This document shows, piece by piece, positions 33,937-43,467 of a DNA stretch of 60,585 bases. Positions within the stretch are counted from its first letter, which is position 1; each line of letters opens with the position of its first letter. The position numbers and the translations under genes were made by a program. Under the pieces are notes generated by a model. That model was not told where the DNA came from. It made no database searches and saw only the letters and a program-made list of their open reading frames with translations. The DNA comes from Lewinellaceae bacterium (GTDB lineage: Bacteria; Bacteroidota; Bacteroidia; Chitinophagales; Saprospiraceae): assembly GCA_016711435.1 (NCBI GenBank), contig JADJSY010000039.1, positions 1 through 60,585 of the forward strand. The letters are read 5' to 3'.

Positions 33937-36327
33937 TTAAGCTCCATACGGAATCCAGATGTTTTTAATTTGGGTGGCATGCCGGAGGTACACCTCGCCT
34001 TCGCCTTGTGCGGCATCGAGCCAGTTTCTGTATTTGCCATAATTTACCCAACTGCGTTTCATATTGTCCGTAGAAAGATACTCTACATTTTTGCTGCCTT
34101 CCTTGCTGCCAAAATACCAGATGCCATCTACGTTATCGTGTTTGGACAATTCTGCGGCTAATTCGTCCTTTTTCCCGGTAACAATATTGACGGCGCCTGC
34201 CGGAACGTCGGAAGTATCCAATACCTGGTAAAAATCGGTAGCCGAAAACGGAGCGGTTTCCGATGGGATCACCACCACTTGATTGCCCATAGCCAGCGCA
34301 GGCATTACCGTTGAAATAAATCCCAGTAACGGCGATTCGTCGGGGCAGACAATTGCCAGCACGCCGATCGCCTCGGGCATAGCCAATGTGACATTGCGCT
34401 GAATAGTACTGTGCGCCATACCGTCGTATTTGTCGGCATAAGCGGCGTAAGTAAAGATGCGTTCGATGGATTTTTCCACTTCCAGCAGTGCGTCCGCTTT
34501 GCTTTGATTCGTCATTTGAACCAAACGCTGGGCAAACTCTTCCCGCCGGGCCGACAGGTTTTCAGCAATAAAATACAACACCTGCGCCCTGGCGTGGCCT
34601 GTCATGCCCGACCAGGCGCTGTTCGCATGCGCCGCTTCCACGGCATTTCTGAGGTCTTTCCGGTTGCCTTCCGACACTTCGCCGATATAGGCGCCTGCAC
34701 TGTTTTTGATGGGCATGCTGTAACCGCCGTCGGGACGGGCCTGTTTCCCGCCGATATACATTTTGCTGGTTCGGTCGATGTCCGGGTGGTGGTTGTTTGT
34801 TGCAACTGCCGCACCTGACTTGCTTTTCACCGGTAAAACCGGTTTATCGGAAAACGTATCTTCCACTTTCGGTTTGGCGTATTCGTACAAACCTTCTTTT
34901 CCACCTTCTCTGCCAAAACCGGATTCGCGGTAACCGCCAAAACCCGAAGCGGCGTCAAACATATTGGTGCAATTGATCCAGACCGTTCCCGCTTTCACCT
35001 GCGGCGCAATGTCGAGCGCCAGGTTGATGTTTTCGGTCCACAGGCTGCAGGCCAGGCCATAGCGCGTGTTATTGGCTAATGCAACTGCTTCCTTGTGCGA
35101 GCGGAAACTCATAGCGACCAATACGGGGCCGAAAATCTCCTCCTGCGCGATGGTTGCCGAAGGCGACACATTGGTGAACAGGGTAGGGGGATAAAAACAA
35201 CCTTCGGTCGGAAAGTCCCTGGCAGGTTGCCACATGGCGCAACCTTCGGCCACACCTTGTTTCACTAATTCATCAATCGTTTTTACCTGCACTTTATCTA
35301 CAATAGCCCCGATATCGATGCATTTATCTAATGGATTGCCCACGATGAGTTGTTCCATGCGGACTTTAAGTTTGGCGTACAGGGTTTCGGCCACGCTTTC
35401 CTCGACTAATAATCGGGAACCGGCGCAGCATACCTGGCCCTGGTTGAACCAGATCGCATCGACCACACCTTCCACAACGCTGTCTAAGTCCGCGTCTTCA
35501 AAAACGATAAAAGGCGATTTGCCGCCCAGTTCGAGCGACACTTTTTTGCCTGATCCGGCTATGGCCCTTCGGATAATTTTGCCCACTTCGGTAGAACCCG
35601 TAAACGCTATTTTCTGCACGCCTGGGTGATTGACCAAAGCCGCGCCGGTAGCGCCTGCGCCGGTAATGATGTTGACCACGCCCTTCGGCAAACCGGCATG
35701 TTGACAAATTTCAGCAAACAACAGGGCCGTCAGGGAGGTAAATTCGGCGGGTTTCAGCACCACGGTATTGCCCATTGCCAGGGCGGGCGCAATTTTCCAG
35801 GAGAGCATGAGCAAAGGAAAATTCCAGGGAATAATCTGGCCGATGACGCCGATTTCCTTGTAGTCTTTCAACTCCGTTTCCATCAGTTGCGCCCAACCGG
35901 CATGGTAGTAAAAATGCCTGGCCACCAATGGAATATCAATATCCCTGGTTTCGCGGATCGGCTTACCATTGTCCATAGATTCCAGCACGGCAAACAAGCG
36001 GGAATATTTCTGAATCTGGCGGGCAATCGCGTACAAATACCGCGCCCGCTGGTGTCCGCCCATAGCCACCCAGCCGGGCAGCGCTTTGCCTGCAGCCTCG
36101 ACTGCGTCGTTGACGTCCTGCTCATTGGCTTCCGCAATTTTTGCCAGGCCTTTTTTGTTGGACGGGTTCATGCTGTCAAAATAAACGCCCGAACCGGGGG
36201 CTTTCCATGCGCCGTCGATGAACAATTGAAATGTTCTGTCGTGGGCATCGAGCCATTCGTTCACGGGATTGGCGCTTTCCGGTGCAGGGCCATAGACCAT
36301 GGTGTCGTATATTTCTTTTATTTTCAT
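33937..36327 (-). CDS. Double-domain aldehyde dehydrogenase of the deo cluster
   Basis: 796 residues. The N-terminal ~490 residues are a complete ALDH with IPWNFPLLMLSWKIAPALA, FTGSTEVG, the general-base Glu in SLELGGKSPFIVF and the catalytic Cys in NQGQVCCAGSR. The C-terminal ~280 residues are a second, ALDH-like unit (MYIGGKQARPDGGYSMPI, VLAIVCPDESPLLGFISTV) that stops before the catalytic Cys region. Next to deoC, the likely substrate is acetaldehyde from deoxyribose-5-phosphate, oxidised to acetate or acetyl product. The degenerate half may help oligomerisation. Confidence 0.88.
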   Translation of the reverse strand: MKIKEIYDTMVYGPAPESANPVNEWLDAHDRTFQLFIDGAWKAPGSGVYFDSMNPSNKKGLAKIAEANEQDVNDAVEAAGKALPGWVAMGGHQRARYLYAIARQIQKYSRLFAVLESMDNGKPIRETRDIDIPLVARHFYYHAGWAQLMETELKDYKEIGVIGQIIPWNFPLLMLSWKIAPALAMGNTVVLKPAEFTSLTALLFAEICQHAGLPKGVVNIITGAGATGAALVNHPGVQKIAFTGSTEVGKIIRRAIAGSGKKVSLELGGKSPFIVFEDADLDSVVEGVVDAIWFNQGQVCCAGSRLLVEESVAETLYAKLKVRMEQLIVGNPLDKCIDIGAIVDKVQVKTIDELVKQGVAEGCAMWQPARDFPTEGCFYPPTLFTNVSPSATIAQEEIFGPVLVAMSFRSHKEAVALANNTRYGLACSLWTENINLALDIAPQVKAGTVWINCTNMFDAASGFGGYRESGFGREGGKEGLYEYAKPKVEDTFSDKPVLPVKSKSGAAVATNNHHPDIDRTSKMYIGGKQARPDGGYSMPIKNSAGAYIGEVSEGNRKDLRNAVEAAHANSAWSGMTGHARAQVLYFIAENLSARREEFAQRLVQMTNQSKADALLEVEKSIERIFTYAAYADKYDGMAHSTIQRNVTLAMPEAIGVLAIVCPDESPLLGFISTVMPALAMGNQVVVIPSETAPFSATDFYQVLDTSDVPAGAVNIVTGKKDELAAELSKHDNVDGIWYFGSKEGSKNVEYLSTDNMKRSWVNYGKYRNWLDAAQGEGEVYLRHATQIKNIWIPYGA

Positions 36328-36392
36328 GTTGCTGTAAATGTTGAAGGGTTGAGACGTTGGGGGTTGAGGAGGCCCTTGTTCAAAACCCTTGT

Positions 36393-37382
36393 TTAGGCCA
36401 TTGGGTGCCTGTAACCTGCTGAATATCTGCCGGTTACGAAATGTTCTAATTGCCGTTCAATATCGCCCAGCAAACTGCTGGCGCCGAACCTGAACAGTTC
36501 CGGGTTCAGCCATTCATCGCCGAGTTCTTCTTTGATCAGGATGAGCCAGTCGAGCGCCTGTTTTGCTTTTTGAATGCCGCCGGCGGGTTTGAAACCGACC
36601 TTGAAGCCCGTCAATTCGTAATAGGCGCGAATCGCCCGGATCATGACCAGGCTGACGGGCAGGGTAGCGTTCACGCTTTCTTTGCCCGTGCTGGTTTTGA
36701 TAAAATCGGAGCCGGCCATCATGCTCACCCAACTGGCTTTCGCCACTTTGGTGTAGGTGGGGATTTCACCGGTGGCTAAAATCGTTTTCATGTGGGCCGC
36801 CCCGCAGGCTTTCCGGCAGGCCGCCACTTCGTCGTACAGTGCTTTCCACTTCGATTCAAGCACCAGATCGCGGCTGATGACAATATCTATTTCTGTGGCG
36901 CCTGCTGCGACGGACAATTCTATTTCCCTTATTTTTTCTTCAAAAGAAATTTTTCCCGCCGGGAATCCCGTGGAAACGGCAGCAATCGGAATGCCGCTAC
37001 CTTCCAATGCTTCTTTGGCAAAAGGAATCAGGTTGTGGTACACACAAACGGCGCCCGTGTGAAGATTTATATCGGCCATACCCATCGCCTCCAGCAAATC
37101 CAGCCGGACAGGCGATCTTGCTTTGGCGCAAAGCCGCGTGACGTTGCCCCGGGTATCGTCGCCCGCCAAAGTGGTCAGGTCCATACAACTGATCGCCTTG
37201 AGCAACCAGGCTGCCTGCCATTCCTTTTTGACCGTTCTCCGGTTGGGCAAAGTGGCGGCGCGGCGTTCCACGGCGCTTTTATTGATGTTGATATGGTCGA
37301 AAAACGCCGTGTTGAAAGGTATACCCTCATTGCGCTGCAGCAGATGCGTTGCTTTGGAGTTCAGTTCTTTTGTTTTTGTCAT
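36393..37382 (-). CDS. deoC: Deoxyribose-phosphate aldolase
   Basis: 329 residues, the longer form found in Bacteroidota. DeoC splits 2-deoxyribose-5-phosphate into glyceraldehyde-3-phosphate and acetaldehyde. The Schiff-base Lys is in GSDFIKTSTGKE, the second Lys in GFKVGFKPAGGI, and ATEIDIVISRDLV supplies the Asp. The ~70-residue N-terminal extension is typical of this subfamily. It lies 65 bp upstream of the aldehyde dehydrogenase that would use its acetaldehyde. Confidence 0.95.
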   Translation of the reverse strand: MTKTKELNSKATHLLQRNEGIPFNTAFFDHININKSAVERRAATLPNRRTVKKEWQAAWLLKAISCMDLTTLAGDDTRGNVTRLCAKARSPVRLDLLEAMGMADINLHTGAVCVYHNLIPFAKEALEGSGIPIAAVSTGFPAGKISFEEKIREIELSVAAGATEIDIVISRDLVLESKWKALYDEVAACRKACGAAHMKTILATGEIPTYTKVAKASWVSMMAGSDFIKTSTGKESVNATLPVSLVMIRAIRAYYELTGFKVGFKPAGGIQKAKQALDWLILIKEELGDEWLNPELFRFGASSLLGDIERQLEHFVTGRYSAGYRHPMA

Positions 37383-37395
37383 GTCATCTTCTTTT

Positions 37396-37585
37396 ATAGG
37401 AATGAGGGATGAGGAATGAGGGATGAGGAATGAATTGATGAGATAAATGGCGTTAGAGCATGTGAAGAAAATACAATTTGTCAGTTATAAAAAAAAACAA
37501 AAAGAGTTTTAGATCATTTTCGATAATCAAACAATTTAAAAACTCACCTCAACCCTCATTCCCTCATCCCTCATCCCTCATCCCT
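37396..37585. repeat. GGATGAG-armed palindrome
   Basis: The left arm (37396-37428, ATAGGAATGAGGGATGAGGA and on) pairs with CCCTCATCCCTCATCCCTAT (about 37559-37585) around an AT-rich core of about 130 bp. It sits between udp and deoC. Confidence 0.85.
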
Positions 37586-38457
37586 ATAAAAACTCTTCCA
37601 TCACCATTCCAATCAATTGGTGCATGGCCTGGTGGGCGTCTTTGGTAAATTGGCCCGTAAATCTATTGGCAATAATACAATTAATGGTGAGCGCGCGGTG
37701 TCCGAAAAGTTGCGATAATCCGTAAATGCCCGAGGTTTCCATTTCAAAATTGGTGATCCGCATATCCTCAAATCGAAACTTGGAGAGTTTTTCATTCAAC
37801 ATTTTATCCTGTACGCCCAACCTTAAAACCCTGCCTTGCGGCCCGTAAAATCCCGTGGCGGTCGCTGTAACGCCCGTATAAAAACCCAGTTTTTTGGCTT
37901 TTTCAAGTAATTCGGCATTGCCTTCTGCGAGGTAGGGTTTGGGTAGTTTCGGATCCCAGTCCACCGCTTCGATAAACGATTCAACAAAGGGATTGTCTGA
38001 AAAACGTTCAGCATTTTCGTAGTAATGCACCAGCCCATCAAATCCCAGTCCGTGTGTGCTGGCGAGAAAACTGTCCGGTGGAATATCTTCCTGGAGGGAG
38101 CCGGAGGTGCCTAAACGAATGAATGTCAGTTGTTTATGTTCCGGTTTGATTTTTTTTTACCAAATCTATATTCGCGACGGCGTCTAATTCGCTCAGCACA
38201 ATATCAATATTGTCCGTTCCCATGCCGTAGGAAACAACGGAGACGCGTTTGCCGTTTTTCGTGCCCGTATGCGTCACGATTTCCCTTTTTTGTGTTTTGA
38301 AATCCACCGCGTCAAAAAAACCGGAAACGACTGGAACCCTGCCGGGGTCGCCCACTAAGAAAATCGTGTCTGCAAGATTTTCAGGCAGCAGATTGCAATG
38401 ATACAGGCTGCCATCGGGGTTTAGAATGAGTTCGGAGGCTGCTAAATATTGGCTCAT
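37584..38457 (-). pseudogene. udp: Uridine phosphorylase, frame broken at an A9 tract
   Basis: The N-terminal part (MSQYLAASELILNPDG, FLVGDPGRVPVVSGFF, VVSYGMGTDNIDIVLSEL) and the C-terminal part (LVHYYENAERFSDNPF, TNFEMETSGIYGLSQLFG) are one uridine phosphorylase of about 290 residues. The frame is lost at nine A on the minus strand (38150-38158). Removing one A gives the family-like join DLVKKIKPEHKQLTFIRLGT. This enzyme produces (deoxy)ribose-1-phosphate and uracil. An A9 tract is both a typical sequencing-error site and a known transcription-slippage site, so the gene may be functional. Confidence 0.88.
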
Positions 38458-38458
38458 A

Positions 38459-38706
38459 TGTTAGGAATGAGGGATGATTGATGAGGGATGATGAATGATG
38501 AACGATGAATGGCGATAGAGTGTTTCGATGCAAGTGGTTTGGCCAGAGTGCCGCTCAAAAATAAAGTTGCTAACCCCCTTTGAGCCGAAATGAACCAAAC
38601 ATGGACCAAATGGGGGCTGGGGTTAAACCGTTAGTTTGTTCTTCGATACCCCCCTCAAGCGCGGGGTTCAACAATCTCAACCTCAACCAACCCAACCATC
38701 AAACCT
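38459..38706. repeat. Gap with GGATGAT/GAATGAT repeats and CATCAAACC repeats
   Basis: Next to udp are GGAATGAGGGATGATTGATG-type units (38463-38512). Next to deoB are CCATCAAACCTTCAAACCAT-type units (about 38695-38722), which also encode the last residues and stop of deoB. No gene lies between. Confidence 0.7.
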
Positions 38707-39885
38707 TCAAACCATCAAACCTTTCGCAACCTGGCTATAATAACTCTGTCCCTGCGTTTGATAATCAACAGACAATGCTTCCGCGATGGTGGCTGCTATA
38801 TCGGCGAAAGACTTTCTGACGCCAATGTCGGTTCCGGCTTTCACCTGATGTCCATAATTCAAAATCGGGATGTACTCCCGCGTATGATCGTTGCCTGAGA
38901 AGGAGGGATCGTTGCCGTGGTCGGCTGTAATGATGAGCAAATCGCCTTCTTTCAGGTTGCCTGTTATTTCCGGCAAATATGCGTCAAATTCCATTAATGC
39001 CTTTGCATAACCTGCAATATCCCTTCTATGCCCGAAAAGCATATCAAAATCGACCAGGTTGGTAAATATCAGCCCTGTCGTCGGTTCTTTTATTGCATCG
39101 ATAGTAGCTCGGATACCGGCCAGGTTATCCACCGTTTTTACATACCGCGAAATACCTTTTCCATTAAAAATATCTGCGATTTTACCAATAGCAAACACTT
39201 CTTTGCCACTTTTTTGGATGGCATCCAAAATTGTTTCGGGCGGATCGACCGCAAAATCTTTTCGCCGGCTGGTTCTGGTATATTGGCCCGAAGTGCCGGT
39301 AAATGGCCGGGCAATGACACGGCCGACTTCGTAATCTCCGACGAGCATATTGCGTGCAATCTGGCAGATTTCATACTGTTTTTCAATCGGGAAAACGGAT
39401 TCGTGCATCGCTATCTGAAAAACACTGTCTGCGGAGGTGTATACAATTGGGAAACCAGTTCTCAGGTGTTCATCGCCCAGATCGTTGATGATGGCCGTGC
39501 CGGAAGCGGCGTAATTTCCGATTGTTTTTATCCCGATGGCTTGTTCAAATGCGTCCATAAATGCAGGCGGAAAACCATCTGCAAACACAGGGAATGGCTT
39601 TTTAAGCACCACGCCGCTGATCTCCCAATGCCCGGTGGTCGTATCTTTTCCCGCCGATTGTTCCATCGCTTTTCCGAAAGCGGCAGTGGGCGCAACAGTT
39701 TTTTCCAGCAGGTTGTCGCGGTCGATATTACCCAGTCCCAGGGCCGTCAGGTGCGGCAACTTCAGTTCGGGGTAGTGTTTCGCGATGTTTCCCAGGGTGT
39801 TGCTCCCGACATCGTTATACAAATGGGCGTCCGGCAATTCGCCGATGCCGACACTGTCCAGTACAATTAAAATGACCCTGTCCAT
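38707..39885 (-). CDS. deoB: Phosphopentomutase
   Basis: 392 residues. DeoB interconverts (deoxy)ribose-1-phosphate and -5-phosphate using two Mn2+. The metal and catalytic residues are seen in VILIVLDSVGIGELPDA, GKDTTTGHWEISG, NLVDFDMLFGHRRDI, IITADHGNDPSFSGNDHTRE. It lies at the upstream end of the udp-deoC-ALDH-deoD-cdd series, linking the phosphorylases to the aldolase. Palindromes between the genes mean co-transcription is not certain. Confidence 0.96.
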   Translation of the reverse strand: MDRVILIVLDSVGIGELPDAHLYNDVGSNTLGNIAKHYPELKLPHLTALGLGNIDRDNLLEKTVAPTAAFGKAMEQSAGKDTTTGHWEISGVVLKKPFPVFADGFPPAFMDAFEQAIGIKTIGNYAASGTAIINDLGDEHLRTGFPIVYTSADSVFQIAMHESVFPIEKQYEICQIARNMLVGDYEVGRVIARPFTGTSGQYTRTSRRKDFAVDPPETILDAIQKSGKEVFAIGKIADIFNGKGISRYVKTVDNLAGIRATIDAIKEPTTGLIFTNLVDFDMLFGHRRDIAGYAKALMEFDAYLPEITGNLKEGDLLIITADHGNDPSFSGNDHTREYIPILNYGHQVKAGTDIGVRKSFADIAATIAEALSVDYQTQGQSYYSQVAKGLMV

Positions 39886-39887
39886 AA

Positions 39888-39939
39888 AAGTTATCAGTTA
39901 TTAGTTATTGGTTATCAGGGTTGATAATCAGGCATTTGC
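39888..39939. repeat. GTTATCAG/GTTATTAG repeat with shared tail
   Basis: AAGTTATCAGTTATTAGTTA and TTGGTTATCAGG form one heptamer arm directly before the deoB start, followed by TGATAATCAGGCATTTGC (39922-39939). The same arm-plus-tail order is seen at 7636-7692. Confidence 0.85.
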
Positions 39940-39952
39940 AGAAAATAAAGTT

Positions 39953-40885
39953 TTATCCGTTATCAGTCTCCGTTTCTTCCTCTTCACTCCCCGTCGTTTG
40001 TTGTTCCACTGGACGCACATTATTAATATCCTGGAGGGAAAATTCGGGATCCCATTCCCAAAGACCCGCTTCAAACTCACGCGTCATCAGCGCTACATTG
40101 TCCAAATGGTATTTTTGCTGAAGCCGGGGGAAATGATAACGCGCCCACAACGAGGATTCATCGAACGGAATACCCGTTGCAATACTTTCCCGCAGGGCAA
40201 AAATATAAGCCAGGCTTTCCGTGCGGCGGCGCAGCCAGTCGTTGATGGTCAGCGCCGGGTCGCCGTGCCCCGGAATCATCCGGGTAAACCAGTTGCGGTC
40301 GTGGATCACGGGCAGTTTTTCCAGGGTATTGACATAGTCGATACTGCTGTGGTAGATGAACGGAAATTCCACATTGGACAGGTAATCGCCGGCCAGACAA
40401 ACCCCGAGTTGCCAGATCACGATCATCATACTATCGGCGGTGTGGCCCGGCGTGAGGTAAAATGTCATTTTGGTTTGCCCCTGCCGGTACTGCACCCCGT
40501 CGCGGAAAACCGTGAAGTCGCCGTTTGGATATTCAATCGGGTAGGGCCGTCGGATATAGTATTTTTCGTCAAAATCGAGGATTTGCTCCAGAATCTCCTC
40601 TTTTTTCGGGTTTTCGGCCATGGCTTTTGACACAAACACCTTGTCGGCCTCAAACGCCTTGTACCCGATAATATGATCGTAATCGGAGTGTGTGAAAATC
40701 AGAAATACAGAACGGCCTTGCCGGATACTGTCTACATAATGCCGGATGTGCAGGACTTCGTCGGGGAGCCAGCAGGGGTCAACCACCATAATTACGTCCT
40801 CGGTATTGATAACAGTTGTATTCGTTTGGAAAAGGGCGCTTTGAAAAATGGTGATATTCGGGTCGCGAAAGATTATTTTGTTCAT
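39953..40885 (-). CDS. Metallo-beta-lactamase fold hydrolase with atypical metal motif
   Basis: 310 residues from MNKIIFRDPNITIF; a Met nine codons earlier is possible. The MBL fold shows VIMVVDPCWLPDEV, then FTHSDYDHIIGY where the usual HxHxDH is HSDYDH, TPGHTADSMMIV, LAGDYLSN, and IPGHGDPALT. Loss of the second motif His occurs in some MBL subfamilies and could change metal occupancy. The last ~20 residues are an acidic tail. Substrate unknown. Confidence 0.82.
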   Translation of the reverse strand: MNKIIFRDPNITIFQSALFQTNTTVINTEDVIMVVDPCWLPDEVLHIRHYVDSIRQGRSVFLIFTHSDYDHIIGYKAFEADKVFVSKAMAENPKKEEILEQILDFDEKYYIRRPYPIEYPNGDFTVFRDGVQYRQGQTKMTFYLTPGHTADSMMIVIWQLGVCLAGDYLSNVEFPFIYHSSIDYVNTLEKLPVIHDRNWFTRMIPGHGDPALTINDWLRRRTESLAYIFALRESIATGIPFDESSLWARYHFPRLQQKYHLDNVALMTREFEAGLWEWDPEFSLQDINNVRPVEQQTTGSEEEETETDNG

Positions 40886-40948
40886 AGCAGGTCTCTTGTT
40901 GATTGTCTTCAATGAGTAGTCTTTCTCTGTGGTGTGGTCGGAATTAAC

Positions 40949-40956
40949 TACTTTTG
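40949..40956 (+). promoter_or_regulatory. -7 box TACTTTTG upstream of der
   Basis: TACTTTTG lies 65 bp before the der start. It is identical to the boxes before sucC and skp. No -33 element stands out. Confidence 0.4.
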
Positions 40957-41020
40957 CGGTTTCTTGTCAACACGGACAAAAGTAATCAAAACAAACCCCT
41001 AAATTTCATACTAATATAAA

Positions 41021-42325
41021 ATGGGAAATATTGTAGCCATAGTTGGCCGCCCGAACGTCGGGAAATCTACTCTTTACAACCGATTGGTCGGCTCGCGCGA
41101 TGCCATTACCGATGACTTTTCAGGGGTTACGCGCGACCGCAAATATGGATTCTGCGAATGGAACGGCAAACGTTTTACCGTGGTCGATACGGGCGGTTTC
41201 GTGCATGGTTCCAGCGATGTATTTGAAACTGCCATCCGCAACCAGGTGCGTATAGCCCTGGAAGAAGCGGCGGTTGTACTCTTTATGGTGGATACCCAGA
41301 CGGGTATTACCGACCTCGATGAAGAAATTGCCAAAGGGCTTCGGCGCGGCACCAAACCGGTTTTTCTGGTGGTCAACAAGGTGGACAACAGCAAAAACCT
41401 CTTGGACGCCAACGAGTTCTGGGGACTGGGTTTTGAAAACACCTTTTTTATCGCTTCGATCAGCGGCAGCGGCACAGGCGACCTGCTGGATGCGGTGGTG
41501 GATCATATCGAGGATAAAGAACCGCTGGAAACGGAACTGCCCAAATTCTCCATTGTGGGCCGTCCGAACGTGGGGAAATCGTCGTTAGTCAATGCTTTGC
41601 TTGGCGAAGACCGCCTCATCGTGACCCCGATTGCCGGAACGACCCGCGACCCGACGCACTCCACCTACAACAAATTCGGCAAGGAGTTTATCCTGATCGA
41701 TACGGCAGGTATCCGCAAAAAAACCAAGGTCGAAGAAGACCTGGAGTTTTACTCCGTCATGCGGGCTATCCGGGCGGTAGAGGAATCGGACGTGTGCCTG
41801 ATGGTGCTCGATGCGGAACTCGGCCTGGAGTCGCAGGACCTGAATATTCTTCGGCTGGCGCAAAAACGCCATAAAGGCATCGTTATTTTGGTCAATAAAT
41901 GGGACCTGGTTACGAAGGAGACCAATACGGCCCGCGATTATGAAGCGGCGATTAAAAACAAACTGGCGCCTTTCAACGACGTGCCGATCATGTTTATCTC
42001 CGTACACGACAAACAACGTATTTTCCAGGCCATTGAAAAAGCCATCGAGGTGTATGAAAATCGCTCACGCCGGATCAAAACTGCCGAATTGAACGAATTT
42101 ATCACGGAAGTCATTGAAAAAACGCCGCCACCCTCGGTTAAAGGCCGCTTTCCGAAGTTTAAATACGTTACGCAGTTGCCTACACCTTACCCTTCTTTCG
42201 CTTTTTTTGTCAATAATCCAAACTGGGTACGCGATTCGTACGTTCAGTTTCTGGAAAATAAATTGCGCGAACACTACAACTTCTGCGGCTCGCCGATGGA
42301 GGTGTATATGAGATCGAAATCGTGA
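41021..42325 (+). CDS. der: Ribosome biogenesis GTPase Der (EngA)
   Basis: 434 residues. Two GTPase domains are in tandem: first P-loop GRPNVGKSTLYN with DTGGF and NKVD, second GRPNVGKSSLVN with DTAGIRKK and NKWD. A C-terminal KH-like domain ends FCGSPMEVYMRSKS. Der helps assemble the 50S subunit. Its TGA stop lies inside a run of CGTGA-type heptamers that starts the following palindrome. Confidence 0.97.
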   Translation: MGNIVAIVGRPNVGKSTLYNRLVGSRDAITDDFSGVTRDRKYGFCEWNGKRFTVVDTGGFVHGSSDVFETAIRNQVRIALEEAAVVLFMVDTQTGITDLDEEIAKGLRRGTKPVFLVVNKVDNSKNLLDANEFWGLGFENTFFIASISGSGTGDLLDAVVDHIEDKEPLETELPKFSIVGRPNVGKSSLVNALLGEDRLIVTPIAGTTRDPTHSTYNKFGKEFILIDTAGIRKKTKVEEDLEFYSVMRAIRAVEESDVCLMVLDAELGLESQDLNILRLAQKRHKGIVILVNKWDLVTKETNTARDYEAAIKNKLAPFNDVPIMFISVHDKQRIFQAIEKAIEVYENRSRRIKTAELNEFITEVIEKTPPPSVKGRFPKFKYVTQLPTPYPSFAFFVNNPNWVRDSYVQFLENKLREHYNFCGSPMEVYMRSKS

Positions 42326-42425
42326 GACGTGAATCGTGAGTAGTGAGTGGCATTCGTTTAGAAGAACATCGAGTTCGTTCCTCTAAACGAATGCCACTCA
42401 CGACTCACCATTCACACCTCACGTC
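42321..42425. repeat. CGTGA-armed palindrome with 18-bp inner stem
   Basis: The outer arm CGTGAGACGTGAATCGTGAG pairs with CTCACGACTCACCATTCACA and CCTCACG. The exact inner stem is GAGTGGCATTCGTTTAGA (42345-42362) with its complement (42382-42399). The region keeps an open frame leading into the lipoprotein gene, but is unlikely to be translated. Confidence 0.9.
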
Positions 42426-42438
42426 AAAATGTGCGTCT

Positions 42439-43323
42439 ATGAAAAAACACATCTGCTACTTCTCTTGCCTGTGCGCCTTGACGCTCCTCGCTTCGGCGTG
42501 TAAAGACAAAGCCGAAGCAATTCCGGCTTATCTGCAATTGGAACCATTTGCCGTAAATGCACAAGGCGGCGCTGCCGGACAAAAAATTACCGATGGCTGG
42601 CTCTATGTCAACGGCGAATTTCTGGGGGCTTACACCCTGCCGGCGACGGTGCCGATTCTGGCGGACGGTGAAAGTGAGGTTTGGGTATTTCCGGGTGTGA
42701 AAAAAAACGGGCTTGTGGAAACGCCCGATATTTACAGTATGATGAAACGGGATGACCGGGATTATAACCTGACGCCGGGACAAACTACTGTTATTCAACC
42801 GATTACAGATTACGATGCCAATACGGTGTATGCATGGGACCTTAACCGCGGTTCTTTCGATGGCGGCACGGTGTTGTTATTGGAAGCGCGTGACGACGAC
42901 CCGGTAACCAACTTTGCACTCACTAGCGACGGTGCATTCGGCGGTGTCGGCAGATCGGTGTCCATGAAAGTGGATACTGCCCATGCTTTGATTGAAATTG
43001 CAGTGGAACAGGTTCCGCTGCCCACAGCCGGCGCGCAGGAAACCTGGCTGGAAATCCATTACCGCAATGATGTACCTTTTGAATTGTGGTTGCTGGGCAC
43101 CAGGGGATTATCTACGCAGGAATTGAGCCAGGCCGTGTATTATTTTAATACATCGGACAACTGGAACAAAACATACTTTAATCTGACCGAGTTTGTGGTG
43201 GCCATGCAGCAGGATAAGTATCGGCTGTTTTTCAGGGTAGCGCTTCCCAAAGATGCAGCCGGTAAATACACCCAAACGGAAGGTACGGTACGGCTGGATA
43301 ATATCAGGCTGCTACATTTTTGA
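42439..43323 (+). CDS. Hypothetical lipoprotein
   Basis: 294 residues from MKKHICYFSCLCALTLLASAC, a clear lipoprotein signal. The mature part starts with two beta-rich segments (DGWLYVNGEFLGAYTLP; GESEVWVFPGVKKNG) resembling a PEGA/carrier-like domain. A C-terminal region with LEIHYRNDVPFELWLLG and EGTVRLDNIRLLHF recalls jelly-roll carbohydrate-associated modules. No catalytic motif was found. It is probably anchored to the outer membrane. The upstream open frame from 42343 is palindrome DNA. Confidence 0.78.
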   Translation: MKKHICYFSCLCALTLLASACKDKAEAIPAYLQLEPFAVNAQGGAAGQKITDGWLYVNGEFLGAYTLPATVPILADGESEVWVFPGVKKNGLVETPDIYSMMKRDDRDYNLTPGQTTVIQPITDYDANTVYAWDLNRGSFDGGTVLLLEARDDDPVTNFALTSDGAFGGVGRSVSMKVDTAHALIEIAVEQVPLPTAGAQETWLEIHYRNDVPFELWLLGTRGLSTQELSQAVYYFNTSDNWNKTYFNLTEFVVAMQQDKYRLFFRVALPKDAAGKYTQTEGTVRLDNIRLLHF

Positions 43324-43324
43324 T

Positions 43325-43452
43325 GTGTTTGGTGTTTGGTGTTTCGTGTTTGGGGCACTCCGCTTTTGGCTGTGTTTAGTATTTAGCCAAATTAGTACAG
43401 GAGCCAAAAGCGGAGTGCCCCAAACACTAAAACACCAAAACACTAAAACACC
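43325..43452. repeat. GTGTTTGG-armed palindrome
   Basis: GTGTTTGGTGTTTGGTGTTT with CGTGTTTGGGGCACTCCGC and TTTTGGC (43325-43370) pairs with GCCAAAAGCGGAGTGCCCCA and AACACTAAAACACC units (43402-43452). The stem around GGGGCACTCCGCTTTTGGC is exact. Confidence 0.92.
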
Positions 43453-43467
43453 ATATACGAATAAAAA

